Below are positions 31,490 to 42,467 of a stretch of 64,000 bases of DNA, piece after piece. Origin of the DNA: Phialophora verrucosa (lineage: Eukaryota > Ascomycota > Eurotiomycetes > Chaetothyriales > Herpotrichiellaceae); NCBI GenBank assembly GCA_002099365.1, contig MSED01000013.1:930001-994000 (forward strand), in the 5' to 3' direction. Under the pieces are notes generated by a model. It made no database searches. It saw nothing but the letters and a program-made list of their open reading frames with translations, and was not told the origin of the DNA. The first letter of the stretch is position 1, and each line of letters starts with the position of its first letter. The translations under genes and the position numbers were made by a program.

Positions 31490-34366
31490 GAGGCATTCAT
31501 GAGAGTACCTTGATGTTGAGTTTGTCGTTTGACTTGTTCTCTTGCCCAACGTGCTGCATTGATGGTTCTTGGGGTGAAGTCGCGCGAGGTTCGAGTTTCC
31601 TTGATGAGCTTGAGAACCCATTCCTGTCGATAGTAGTCGGCAAGCGATCCGCCGGGGAATGCCTCGCTAAGATCACTACAGAAGGTTAGAGATGGTCAAT
31701 CCGGGCAGAGCCGTGTACTCACGCAATGATACCCATGCAGGCGCGAAGAAGACCCTCATTGTGATTCATGTCCTGGGAAACAGTCTGCAGGAATTCGAAA
31801 ATCGGCTGAACGTAGGATTGAAGGATATTAACTGTCACACCGTCAGCATCAAGTCGCACCTGGGCGGCTGGGTCGGCGTACCCTTGTCGGTGCCTTTGAA
31901 TGCGAGAATCAATCCCGACCAGGCGTCAGCGATACCGGAGCGCAGGGAAACAATGTAGTCGAGCATGTCAAATGAGACATCGTTCGCAACCGACACATTA
32001 TTGGCTTGTTGAAGGACACCGGCAACCACTGTGACGTAGGTTTCGAAGTGAACACCAATGCTAGTAGCGATATCCCCAAAGGTTTCTAGGATCGGGGGCT
32101 TCAACGCGTTGGAAAGTTTATCAGACTGCAAAGTATTGTCAGCAAAAGGCGCCCACGTCTCTCCGGGGAGGGGGGACTCACTCTGAGATTGTTGAGCAGG
32201 TAGTTCATGAAGGTATCGCAGTATGGCCGAGCCTTGTCTTCCAAAGCACGGACAATATCACTGACCAGGCCGATGGCCAAGGAGCACATATCCGGGGCTT
32301 CCTGGTTGCCCAGCGCGGTGTAAAGATATGGCGCAAAAGAGTCCATGTACTTGAGGAAGTCGGCAGACAGGGCGTTTGCCAGACCGCTGACAATCTGGAA
32401 AATGACCTCCGGGACGCTCGTGTTGCCGGTGGCATTGAGCAGTTCCAAGTTGATTTGCATAATCCGATCGGCTTGTGGTCCAATGTTCTGTTCGAGTCTC
32501 TGAACGATGGCAAGCAAAACACTGCTAAGGCTGACTTGCAATTCCTCCAGGGTGATCTTGTCATCTATGCTGACAATCTGCTTCTGCATTGGAATCGTAC
32601 TTTCGAGGCGTTGGATTATGACGTTGGAGAGCTCGGCGACAATTTGCAGGCTGTCATGGGCGGAATTTGTAACGAAACCACTCAGAACCTCGTACGCGGC
32701 CGTTCGGAGTTGATTGCTGGCGTCCTGCTTCTCCGTAACTGCGAGGAGTGAAGTGACACTGGCTTGGAAGTGCGGTGTCAGCTGGTTTGAGGACGCACCC
32801 TCCTCACCAACAAATCGTTCAGTCAGGTTGAGGAGAGCCAAGCAGCAGGAGGCGGCAATTTTCGGGTTGCCCATGAGCCCGGCGAAAAGAGCTAGCATGA
32901 GCGGCTGTAAATGTACTGAAGGGTCGATGCATTCAGAGCAATAATCGCAGATCCTGCTCAGGGCAAATGCTGCCGAATCCTGTACTTGCACAACCGGATC
33001 TTGCATCATTCCGATCAAGACTGAAAGAGCTTGCTTGACCAGAGGATCAAGGGTCTTGATATCCGGACCATCCATGATCGCGCCAAAAGACGAGACAGCG
33101 GCATCTCGGTGAGTCCAATCTTCGCTTCGTAAGTTGGCCTCGACAAAAGACAGCACGGTTTGAACCACGTCACCGCCAATTGTCTGTGCATAGAGCTGCA
33201 GACATTGATATGCCGCGCGAGCGACGTTGTATTCCTCATCGGCATCATCTTCAGAGACCTTTGTCATCAGCTGGAGGAGGACGGGGACGACCTCGCGGGC
33301 AGCAACTCTGGCGAAGTTGAAATAGGGGCGCAGTTCGGTTGAACCCTCTTGCTGGGCTTGTTGGTTGTCGTCTTCGATACTGATTTCTTCTTCGCATACC
33401 GTGCACCAGAATTCTATGGCCAGTTTGGCGACATCCTCTTCCTCATTCTTCATGCCTGCGATGGTCAGACCGAATAAGGCCTTCTCCATATAGAACCTCA
33501 TCTTGTCGTAGTAGATGCCCATGATGCGGTTCAGACAGCCAAAAGCGGCAGCCTGGACCCGCGTGTCTTGAGATTGTGTAGCCTCACACACGACTTGCAT
33601 GATGTAGTTGCGCTCGCCCTCGTTTTCGAAGTTGCTGCGAATAAACTCGGTGGCGTCGCTCAGGGCCGACAGAGCAGAAAGTCGGACGTCCTGATTAGTC
33701 TCCTCTTTCCGGGCACCCTGGACGACGGCAGTCAGGATCGCATTGGAGTATCCAACCAAAGACTCTCTGAGTTCGACATCGTCCGACTCGCAAATGAAGC
33801 CGATAGTCGTCAAGCTGGACTGCTTGAGTTTGTCGTCACCGGAGCCGACATTATGGACGAGGGAAGGCAACAGGTCAGACCACTCGTTCCGTGGAAGCTC
33901 GATGGCTGCAATCGTCGCAATCAGCTGGGCCGCGGAATTCGCGGCTTGCGGTGTGGAAGTGAGGGTCTTGACCGCCAGCTCCTTGACCTGGGCTTTGATT
34001 TGAGGATCGACTCCTTGTAGCCATCTTGCCTGGACTTCTCGTAATCTGGTGACGTCGCGATAGGAGAAAGCGTTCTTGAGGGCAAGGCCGGCAGCTTGTC
34101 GGACCGCAGGGCTCGCCTGGTCATTGGCGAGTTCTTGGGAGAGGATGGATAGGTATTCGGACTAGACATGAAACGGTCAGTGGTTGCCGTGTAACTCGCA
34201 TGGAGTCGACGTACAAAGTTGCCCTCACGGGCTTGTCTGAGTTGTTCTTCGGCACCACCGCGAATGTTGGCATCTGGCGAAAGTCAGCAAAATGTCGGAA
34301 ACTGAGGGTGAAAGGGGCCCTCATACCCGGCGAGAAGGTGTTCTCTAAGACGGCTCTGACGTCCAT
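31486..34366 (-). CDS. kap95: Importin beta-1 subunit (karyopherin Kap95)
   Basis: Nuclear import receptor that carries importin-alpha/NLS cargo through the pore and releases it on Ran-GTP. Six exons in phase: 34366-34327, 34273-34215, 34161-32182, 32125-31882, 31831-31723, 31675-31486; 873 residues, matching yeast Kap95 and fungal KapB in size. It is built of HEAT repeats throughout. Recognisable blocks include ENTFSPDANIRGGAEEQLRQ at the start, AAGLALKNAFSYRD, the acidic loop-like CEEEISIEDDNQQAQQ, FVEANLRSEDWTHRDAAVSS, AFALSRICDYCSECID, LETFGDIATSIGVHFETY, and the typical ending TPRTINAARWAREQVKRQ. Introns 1-2 flank a 59-nt exon whose loss would break the frame. The predicted stop lies 17 codons after WAREQ and overlaps another start codon (see the neighbouring entry). 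Confidence 0.96.
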
Positions 34367-35089
34367 GATGGCTGGACCGGGCAGCGGTCAGGGAGGGAGA
34401 TTGTGGACAAAACGAAGAAGTTTGAAGACGCGGAATTGGAGAGGTCAAATAGAGTGGAAACGCAGGTCTAGAGTCAAGGAAAGAACGACCGGCAGCGAGC
34501 TGAACGACGGATGAAATGGTCGAGGACGGAGGCGGACCTGAGAAAAGGCGGTTTGGAAGCTGCAGAGGCCAGCGAATTCGGTTTGTGTTTTGCACACAGC
34601 GAGTCGTGAAGTGGGATGGATTTGTTGATACAGTCAGTCCTGGACTCGCTGGACGGTGCCAGGCCAGGCACTGCGCTTCCTGGGCTGCCTAACTAACCCG
34701 ATCGGCCCTAACTCCGCTAATAGTTACGTAGGCCACTGATGAGGTCGCAGCTTCTGCTGAACAAGGACATGCGGTCAATCCTCGATTTTCCTGTCCGCTT
34801 AAGCACGGACTAACCTCAGACCGGCCTCGCGACGCCTACTTGGGATTGGCAGACCCTATCAATGCTAACTTGCTGCGTCGGGCATGTCGTTCCCTGAAAG
34901 GCGTTGGTGGTGCCTGCAGTGGTTGCGCTTGTGTCGCCATGGCAGCCAATCACTCCTGCCGAGTGGCGCCGGTCCCCGTCACAAGAGCCTCACTCTCACT
35001 TTGACAGCCTGATCATCTGAGCCTCGTGGATGTCAAACGTGAGAAGAACCCCGCAGCTTCGATTACCCCCCGAGCCTGCGAATCTCCTC
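34367..35089. other. Intergenic, importin beta promoter and apc4 3' flank
   Basis: The part next to 34366 is the presumed kap95 promoter; the part next to 35090 follows the apc4 stop. No coding frame is credible. Confidence 0.5.
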
Positions 35090-37686
35090 TCAACCGGTCA
35101 TGAACGAGTCCCCTCCGCCACCAGTGTTTCCCACGTCGTCCTCAGCATCTAGATCGAAGACCGCATAGCCTAGACCGTCCCGGTCAAGCACGGCAACCAC
35201 CCTCCGCCCGACTCGCCCATTGACCTCGAGTCGGGCGGGTCTCAGGCCCTTCATCTGACCGTTTTCGAAGCCATGGCGCCATCCGAGAGCTGCATCATCC
35301 TCATCCATGATCTCGTGACTGTAGATCCTCACATCCGAGGCCGTCTCGACGAGAACGAGAAATTCCTTGTCGTCGACAAACTTCGCGTCCAGGATCGCTC
35401 TGGCATCCGGTATCGCAAGAGTATGCGTCTTGATTGTGGGCTTGAATGCCTTTGTGGCACCCTGCCGTAGAGTGACCACAGCCTGGAGAACTCGATCATT
35501 CTCCTGCCGGTGTCCAGATAACACAATGAGGCGGTACACATCCATGTCGGCCTCGTCGGGAATGACTTTGATGTCCATCTTGCTGCAATCGCATTGTCGT
35601 GGCAATACCGTCAGATAGCTCTCTAGGATGCTCTTCCTGAACGTCTCTGCGATCTGCAAAAACACCGACTCGCACTGCTTCTGCATCCGGCCGACCAAGT
35701 CGCCCAAGGTCGGCATCCTCTTGTGTTTTCCGCCACTTGCCCTTCGTTTCGTGTATTCGGCAAAGAACCCTATGTCTGGGTCTTCGTCAAAAGAGGCCGA
35801 GACGCCCGCCGGTTGCTCTTCGTCCTCCTTGACCAAATACTGCTTCAACCGACTCTCCTTCATCGCCCCAACCACGTATTCCAGCACCATCTTCAGCTCC
35901 CCTTCTCCCGTCCAACTTTCCCTCAGCTCCGCTGCCCGTTCACTCCCCTCCTCCAAAGCTTCGACCTCGCACTCCCACTTCAACCACTTCATAAAGGCCG
36001 CGAACTCCCTCATCTCCAGCCCCACGTCGATCAAGAGATCCTCGGCGAGAATGCCCATACTGTCGACCGTCTCCGTCGCTTTCCTTATACTCCTCTCATC
36101 CAACCCTAATTTGCTACTCGTAGGCCCGAATCTCGCAAGCCCTTCCAGTCTTGACAGTAGAATAAGACATCTCTCCAGCGCCGGCACGAGACACTCACTT
36201 GTCATCCTTCTGACCACTTCGAAACAATCACCTACCGCCTTTTCCCATCTCTTGAGCCCCCGATCACCAACTTCGTCGACCAACCACTCCTTCAATCTCG
36301 GATCGCAATCCCCTGTAACTGCGAGATGATGCGCTGCGTACACAAAGTCGGCATTCTCATCCGCCTCGGCAAGACTTTCGTTGATATTGCGTAGAAACTT
36401 GGTCGGTAAATCGAATGCGGCTCTGACTTCTGCGACCATCTGCATCTGCACCTGCGACATGTACCGCAGCAAATTTCCCAGCTGGGTCGCTTTCTTGGCC
36501 ACGAGCGGGAGGTTCAAACCAGTCTGCGGTATAAAGCTCAAATCCAACGCGAGAAGATGCAATGACGAAACACCCGCATCGTTCGCAGAGGCCATCTCAA
36601 CAATCAAGAAGACCGTCGAAAGGAGCGGATGGCTCTCCATCCTCACCACCTTGGCCGTCCCCCTCTCAGGCAGGACATCTCGCACGTCAACCGTGCCGAC
36701 CTCAAAAGCGTCAAAAATCTTCAAATGCACCTTGCAGCCACTCTCGTCGCTCAAGCCCACCATTAAAACATCCACCCCACCATTCCCCCCTGAATTACCA
36801 TCTCCACCACCGTGGAAAATGACGTCCACACTACCCCTGCTGCTAAAGACATCGTCATCAACTCCAACTCCCGTAGGCGGTAATGTGGCGAGCTTAGGCA
36901 GAGATGTTTCGATGTCGACGGTGCTGAGGTAGTGGGGCAGGTCGGCTTTAAGATGCAGGAGTTTCTCCACATCGGCGCGGAGCGACAGGATTTGATCAAG
37001 CGACGTTGAAGTTGGGTGGGAGAGATTAGACCGGACTGCACTGGATGAAGGATATGCAAAGTGGGTAGTCCAGCAAACGGATGTCACTGTTGGAGGGAGG
37101 GATGGTCGAGAGGGCACTCTGGAACTTCGTCGGCGTGAGTAAGGCTGTAACCGAGACCCAGTGTGAGACTGTTGTGACGAGGCAGGGGAAAATGAAGGGT
37201 GCTGCATGTGAGCGGATATGCGGTGTGCGATCTTGCCTGTAAAGGCATTGATGAGGGACAGTGTGCCATCTGAGCAGGCGACGGCGAGGATTTGGCCTGT
37301 GTCAAGTCAATACCAGTAGCCGAACATTGTCTGTTTGACGCCTGTTCGCAGGCAGTGAAGCAGTCATACTGCATTCCCCAAGACAAGGGCCAGACCAGAA
37401 AAAGAAAATGGTGAAATGTGAGCAGATTTCCAGACTCACCATCTCTCCTCCAAACAACACCCCGAACATTCGCCTCCTTCTCTCCTTCGGCCTCCCTAAC
37501 CTCACCATCATGCCCCTCCTGCTCCTCCTTGGCGAAATTTGCGCCAAACACTCTCTGCCCATTCAACCTCCAAACATCTACGCTATCCTTGCTCGTAGTC
37601 GTTGCAACGAGATCCATCGTCGGACAGTATGCGAACAGCACGGGCTGAAATGGCTCAACCGCCGTCCGGGCGGATATCTGATGCAT
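35090..37686 (-). CDS. apc4: Anaphase-promoting complex subunit 4
   Basis: Scaffold subunit of the anaphase-promoting complex (APC/C), the ubiquitin ligase that drives exit from mitosis. Exons 37686-37440 and 37296-35090 give 817 residues; the 143-nt intron (GTGAGT...CACAG) joins VVWRRDG to QILAVACSDGTLSLI. The N-terminal WD40-like part shows LFAYCPTMDLVATTTSKDSV and WRLNGQRVFG, matching ANAPC4_WD40 (PF12894). The central helical ANAPC4 domain (PF12896) shows LGNLLRYMSQVQMQMVAEVR, LPTKFLRNINESLAE, DRGLKRWEKAV and EFAAFMKWLKWECE. The final part has RLIVLSGHRQENDRVL. The start is the Met just upstream of SARTAVEPFQPVLF. The protein is divergent in detail, but the domain order is clear. Confidence 0.9.
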
Positions 37687-38367
37687 TTTTGCTGCTCTTG
37701 TCCTCGGCTAGTGGACGGTGGGGTTTTTGCTGACCAAGTAGCTCCTTATCGATGCAATAGCCGATTTCAGGAGTCTGGTCGACGGGAGAAAGCAATCCCT
37801 CGGTTGCCTCTTTGAAAGCGACGAGTGTTGTTTTGGCAGGAGCACCACCTGCGACGCGTCTCACAAACCGAATGGACGCGTGACGAGCGATGCGGAGCAC
37901 AAGAGCCTCTTCTATAAATCGAGCAGATCCGTCATCGTATACTTGGGTTCATCATTCGTAGCTCTGTGCTCTTACAGATGCTGAAAATTACTAATGTACT
38001 GTACGTCCATGTCGAGGTGTCGCCTGTCATTCCACATCACAATTAGTGGCAAGGTGCTTGATTGGAAGCCAATCCCTGCCAAGCCTCGCGCAGCCTTGTC
38101 ACCCGCCGACGAGGCTGTCATCTATCTCACTCATCCCTTCAAAGAAATCCCGTAACCTTGAAACCCACGCTCATACCTTGAGTACATGATATCCCTCTCT
38201 TCAAGCCCGAATAACTACCTCTCCGATACAGTCGCTTGTAGTACTATTCATTGTGAGATTCGCTCACAAACCCTGCTGGAGACCATCTCAAGAAATTGTC
38301 GAAAAGAGCGGACTACAAGCATGTAGACGAAGCTTGTTATAATGTAAGGCTTGGGTGCGCAGCAATG
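37687..38367. other. Intergenic, apc4 promoter
   Basis: Nothing recognisable; also the 3' flank of the CBM48-like gene. Confidence 0.5.
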
Positions 38368-40363
38368 TTAATGTTGTTGAATAATGTCGCCGAGATAGCT
38401 CAATTCGTCAAGAAGTTGTTGCATACTGGTAGAATGAGGAACAGATGCATCTTGACCACCTGCTACTTGAGGTTGGTAGACACCCGCGTGATGATCATTC
38501 ACAACAAGGGGAGTGGCATGTTCAACAGCTGGCGCCGGCTTCAGCGTGGCTCCCGATCCAACCTCTTCCGTGGGCAAACTGTAATGTTGGAACTTGGTCC
38601 AGGAGAAATGTCCGCTTTTGGCGCTGTCAAGATTGTCTTGCGAGCCGGGGGCTGCCAAAGAAGCGATGGAGCTGACAGTCGAGAAGCTCGAGGCCGACGG
38701 CAGACCGTCCTGTTTGAGAGGTCCGTACCCCTGATGCCCAAATCGCTGCTGATCCTTCTGGCTGTCGTCCAGTGTGAGCCCGGGCGGCGGACTGATTGGC
38801 TCAAAGTCAAGAATACTCGAGGCATACTCTGATTGTGGTGAGAGCCTGGTCGGTGCATCCGTCCAGTCTGAGAAACGGCTGTTGTCGTTATGGACGTAAC
38901 TGTCCGTTCGTGGTTCAGTGTCCACGGTTGTGCAAGAGAAATGGCTTTGGAGATTTGCAATGTCTTCTGGTTCCTCATCCTGAATATCTCCTTCCACCGC
39001 GCTAGGCGGGTACGCTGAGGACGGTGTATTCGGTAAGGTGGGTAACCTCTTCTCTAAATCTAGAAGCTGCAGGCCATCGTCCACCGCGTCGTCCTTATCA
39101 ACTTTCAGCGCTGTGAGAGGCCAGACAGGTGTATTGGCTGCGGAAGCAACTTCTTTCAGGGTCTCCAGGGGATGATAGGGGACAGTGGTGTGGCTGAAGG
39201 TAGTCGAGTCCGGCGATGTGTCCAACTGCTGGGTATTGCGTAGAGATGAGGGCTCCCGCGATAGTGAGCGTTGTCGACGATGCTGTGCGAATGAAGAAAC
39301 AGGTACGCTCGCCGAGCTCTCGGCGTCGTCGCTGAAATCTTTACGGAATGCAAGCTCGCGTATAGGTCCCAGAGAAGGATTGCCCTGTTCCTCCAAGGTT
39401 GGCGAAGTTGGCCCAAGGGGAGCTCGCTTGGGGGTGACGCTTCTTGCAGAAGTGGCTCGTGAGCGAATTACTGGCGATCTGATATCATCTGTGGGCGTTC
39501 GGCCTCTTTCTGAAGGCCATCCTGGACTCATCAAGAGTGGTGATGCTAAAGCTCGAAGCCCTCCAATGATGCCCACAGACCGGTTGCTCCCCCGTGATGT
39601 GGACCTGCTAGGCATTTCAGCAGATGGCTTTGGCCGAACGAGCGCTAGGATCTTGGCACTGCCCGGCGGAGATGGTGCACGAGATGAACTAGATCTTCCT
39701 CTCCTGCTAGACACCGAGGTCGCACTAATTGGTGAACTGGAAGAAGACCATGGTATCTGTGAGAAGGTTGGGGAAGTTTTCAGACGCGGTAGTCTTGGCT
39801 TTGCCGGGGCTGGCCGGGGATTGAGGAATTTGTCTGTTGGATTCATAGTGCGGTAGTCGGAGCTTATGGAGCTCACGCTGTCATTTCGAGACCGTCCGCT
39901 GCTGCTTAGCGCGAATGGAACGTTCAGAACGTTGATTAGCTGGCCGGGAAGCATGGGGCATGTGGTTGTTGATGGCTCAGCTGAGTTGTGGAATTCGATC
40001 TCGTCGTCCAGTGTGTACTGTGAAGAAATGGTAAGCTGAAAGCATGCTCAGGAGCACAAGGTTCCACCTACGTAGTACCAATACGTCCCACCCATCTTTA
40101 GTCCTCCTTCCCTAGGCGTATTGTTGCCCGCTATATCCCCATCACAGATGATGTTCGAGAAGCTATGACAACCTGACCAATGTTCGGGCCCGGTACGAGT
40201 GTCCCTTTGCATGGGATACGGAGTGGAGAAATTGTCCCAGGAGCCATACAGCTGGACTGACCTGGTTGAAGGTGGAGTGCGGCTGCAATCATTGTCAGCT
40301 TGTTTCGACGGCGACAGAGGGCTTGACGCACACTAGAAAGGTGACCAGAGTTGTGGGAGCCAT
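38368..40363 (-). CDS. CBM48 (AMPK-beta glycogen-binding-like) protein with disordered tail
   Basis: Exons 40363-40332, 40282-40072 and 40017-38368; the two introns are 49 and 54 nt. The product has 630 residues. The first ~110 form a carbohydrate-binding-module-48-like E-set domain, with MAPTTLVTFLV joined to RTPPSTRSVQLYGSWDNF, then YPMQRDTRTGPEHWSGC, NNTPREGGLKMGGTYWYY, YTLDDEIEFHNSAEPST and CPMLPGQLINVLNVPF. Such domains in AMPK beta subunits bind glycogen through conserved Trp residues; GSWDNF and EHWSG supply candidates. The rest is Ser/Pro/Arg-rich and disordered, ending in MQQLLDELSYLGDIIQ, a short helix. This architecture recurs in filamentous fungi as uncharacterised proteins, to my knowledge. 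The exon model was built from splice phase and motif continuity and should be reliable. Confidence 0.87.
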
Positions 40364-42467
40364 TTTGATGTGTATTTAGGTGAAGCCGAAGCTTGAAACA
40401 GAAGCAGAACTTTTGTGTTTTCCCGACCAAATCCCAACTGCCTATGCTGGGGCTTGCTGTCCAGCAGTATAACCCGGGGTATCAAGCGAATAGATGCACA
40501 AAAGAAAATGCTAATAAACGAGAACAATGTGACCAACAGCCCGTTATACAAGGCACCAGGCCACTGGATAGGCAGTATAAAGTCGAGGGGTAGAGAGGTC
40601 CTTTCGAAGTGCCTCTGCTGGATGAGATATAGTCCAGGCCAGGCCAAGGAAGGTAACGCCAACGGGATGGGAAGATCCGCAGGGTCCAGGTCAGATCTAT
40701 TTCCGCGTAGACGTTGAAACCGAGGTTGGCCTAAGTCATAGGTACGGCTCCTGCATTGTGCTCTGCAAAGGCAGCATACCGACAAGCCAGAGTGGAGTAT
40801 GCCCGTTGTGGGAACCTGAAACCGAGTGACAATGAGCACTGGCGAGGTACGCGTGTGTTTGAGGATTGGATGAGCGACGACGAGCGATGTTGACTTCGAG
40901 TTGAGTCCAATTAGAGGAGATGAGGCAGGCGTGAACAGCAGCAGGTCGAGTCTTGTAAGGCGCCTAATGATGGTGATTGCAGGAGAGCAGGAGCGATCAG
41001 GGTCCGGCGGTTACTGAGGTCAGAGTGAGGTTGTCTCGACCAACGACGACTGAGAGTGCGGGGAGCGCAGTTGACTGGCTATCAGTGAATGGGGCGAGTA
41101 CAAGGAGTAGATTACAGTCAGAGAATGAAGGACGGGTACCTCCACATTGGCAGACGGAGGTATCTATATGGATGGCGGAGAGCAAGAGGTCGAGAAACAT
41201 GAAATGAAGGCGGGAGATGCCGCTGCCATGGACGGATGGTGCGAAATAAACAACTCAGTCGAACACGAACAAGGCAAATGAAAACTTGCAGCTGGGAAAT
41301 CGGGACGAACATGAGGCTGCCTCGTCCATGTCCCGTATCACGTACATAGTGATCTTGACGGGCATGTCACTCCTCGAGCGAACTCCGCGCCCTCGGTAGC
41401 TCAAGCGAGACACCAGTACTGTTCGATTCGAGACAAAAGTCGATCGGAAGTCGATTCAGGCCAAGCGCAGAGGCTGGCGCGGCCCACGGACTTCTGGAAG
41501 CGGCCGACGTGCATAAAAGGATGGCCAGATAAGGCACATAGGGTTTTGGTCGAGCACCACGAGCACAACAAAGGCGACGAAGGCGGCGCAGAAACCGTGA
41601 TGAAGTGGATGTCATGAAGGCCAAAATCAGGGTTTGAGCTTCAGATCCAATTTTGGAGTGGTGCAAGTGGCTCCTTGATTGGCCAGTGACTGTGCCACAC
41701 GGGGTTTAGACTCGGATGGCGAAGGCCGGACAAACCGTGACTCTTTTTGCATCATTCATTATTCATTCATCTCATCCCAGCCCCCATGGCTGCAGCCCGA
41801 TCGCACTTACATTTCACTGTCGTCAAAGAGCAAGAATAACAGTCACCTCTGGAGCAAATAGCTGGCCAGGGAGGGCGGTGGAAGAGCTCACAGACTCAAG
41901 TCTGATTTCATTTCAGATGCAGGCCCCTTTTCATTTGTCAATAGTCATCAAAGGGTAACCGCCGACCTCCTTCCGGCACCTCAATTTACCGGGGATCAGC
42001 CACTTAAAACTGGTCGAGAGAGTGTCGGACCCTGGTCCCCCTGCATCCGGCCTGGCTCGCCTTGAAGTTTGGATCTTGTCGAACAGCACCACGTGGTCCC
42101 CGTCTCCAATTTTGGTTTCGAGATCACGCAGGAGTCGAGACCCGCCAACCTTTGATCCGACTGTTGTGCTCGGGGTATCTTTTTGTACATATATGTTATA
42201 AATGTTTTGATTAGACCATCCGTGCTCCGTACGACATTTTGCATCGGAATTCTCGCCAGGACTGATGGACCATTCAGTCCCTGAGGTTCCCAACACCTTA
42301 GAGCATCAAATCTCGATTTCGAGACACACCAACGCTGTCGTTCGAGACTGTCGCAAGGCGTAGGTACACCATTCTGGGTGCCCAAGTCGCGGAAGTAATT
42401 CGATTGGGCGAGACAATGTTCATGAAACGCGATCACCTTGAGCCGCCTAAAATTTGAAAAGAAATTG
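40364..42467. other. 2.1-kb gene-free stretch
   Basis: The left part is the promoter of the CBM48-like gene and the right end the 3' flank of ecm14. Frames of 99-146 codons on the minus strand at 41367-41666 and 41996-42436 lack convincing composition. Confidence 0.45.

Noticed and set aside
35628..36329. 233-codon plus-strand frame
   Set aside because: It lies antisense inside the apc4 coding sequence, with the Ser/Pro/Leu-rich composition typical of a shadow frame.
39185..39856. 223-codon plus-strand frame
   Set aside because: Antisense to the CBM48-like gene, whose sense strand is supported by motifs and splice phase.
41367..41666. 99-codon minus-strand frame, Arg/Leu/Ser/Ala-rich
   Set aside because: It has an ATG, but no recognisable signal peptide or domain and no flanking splice support.
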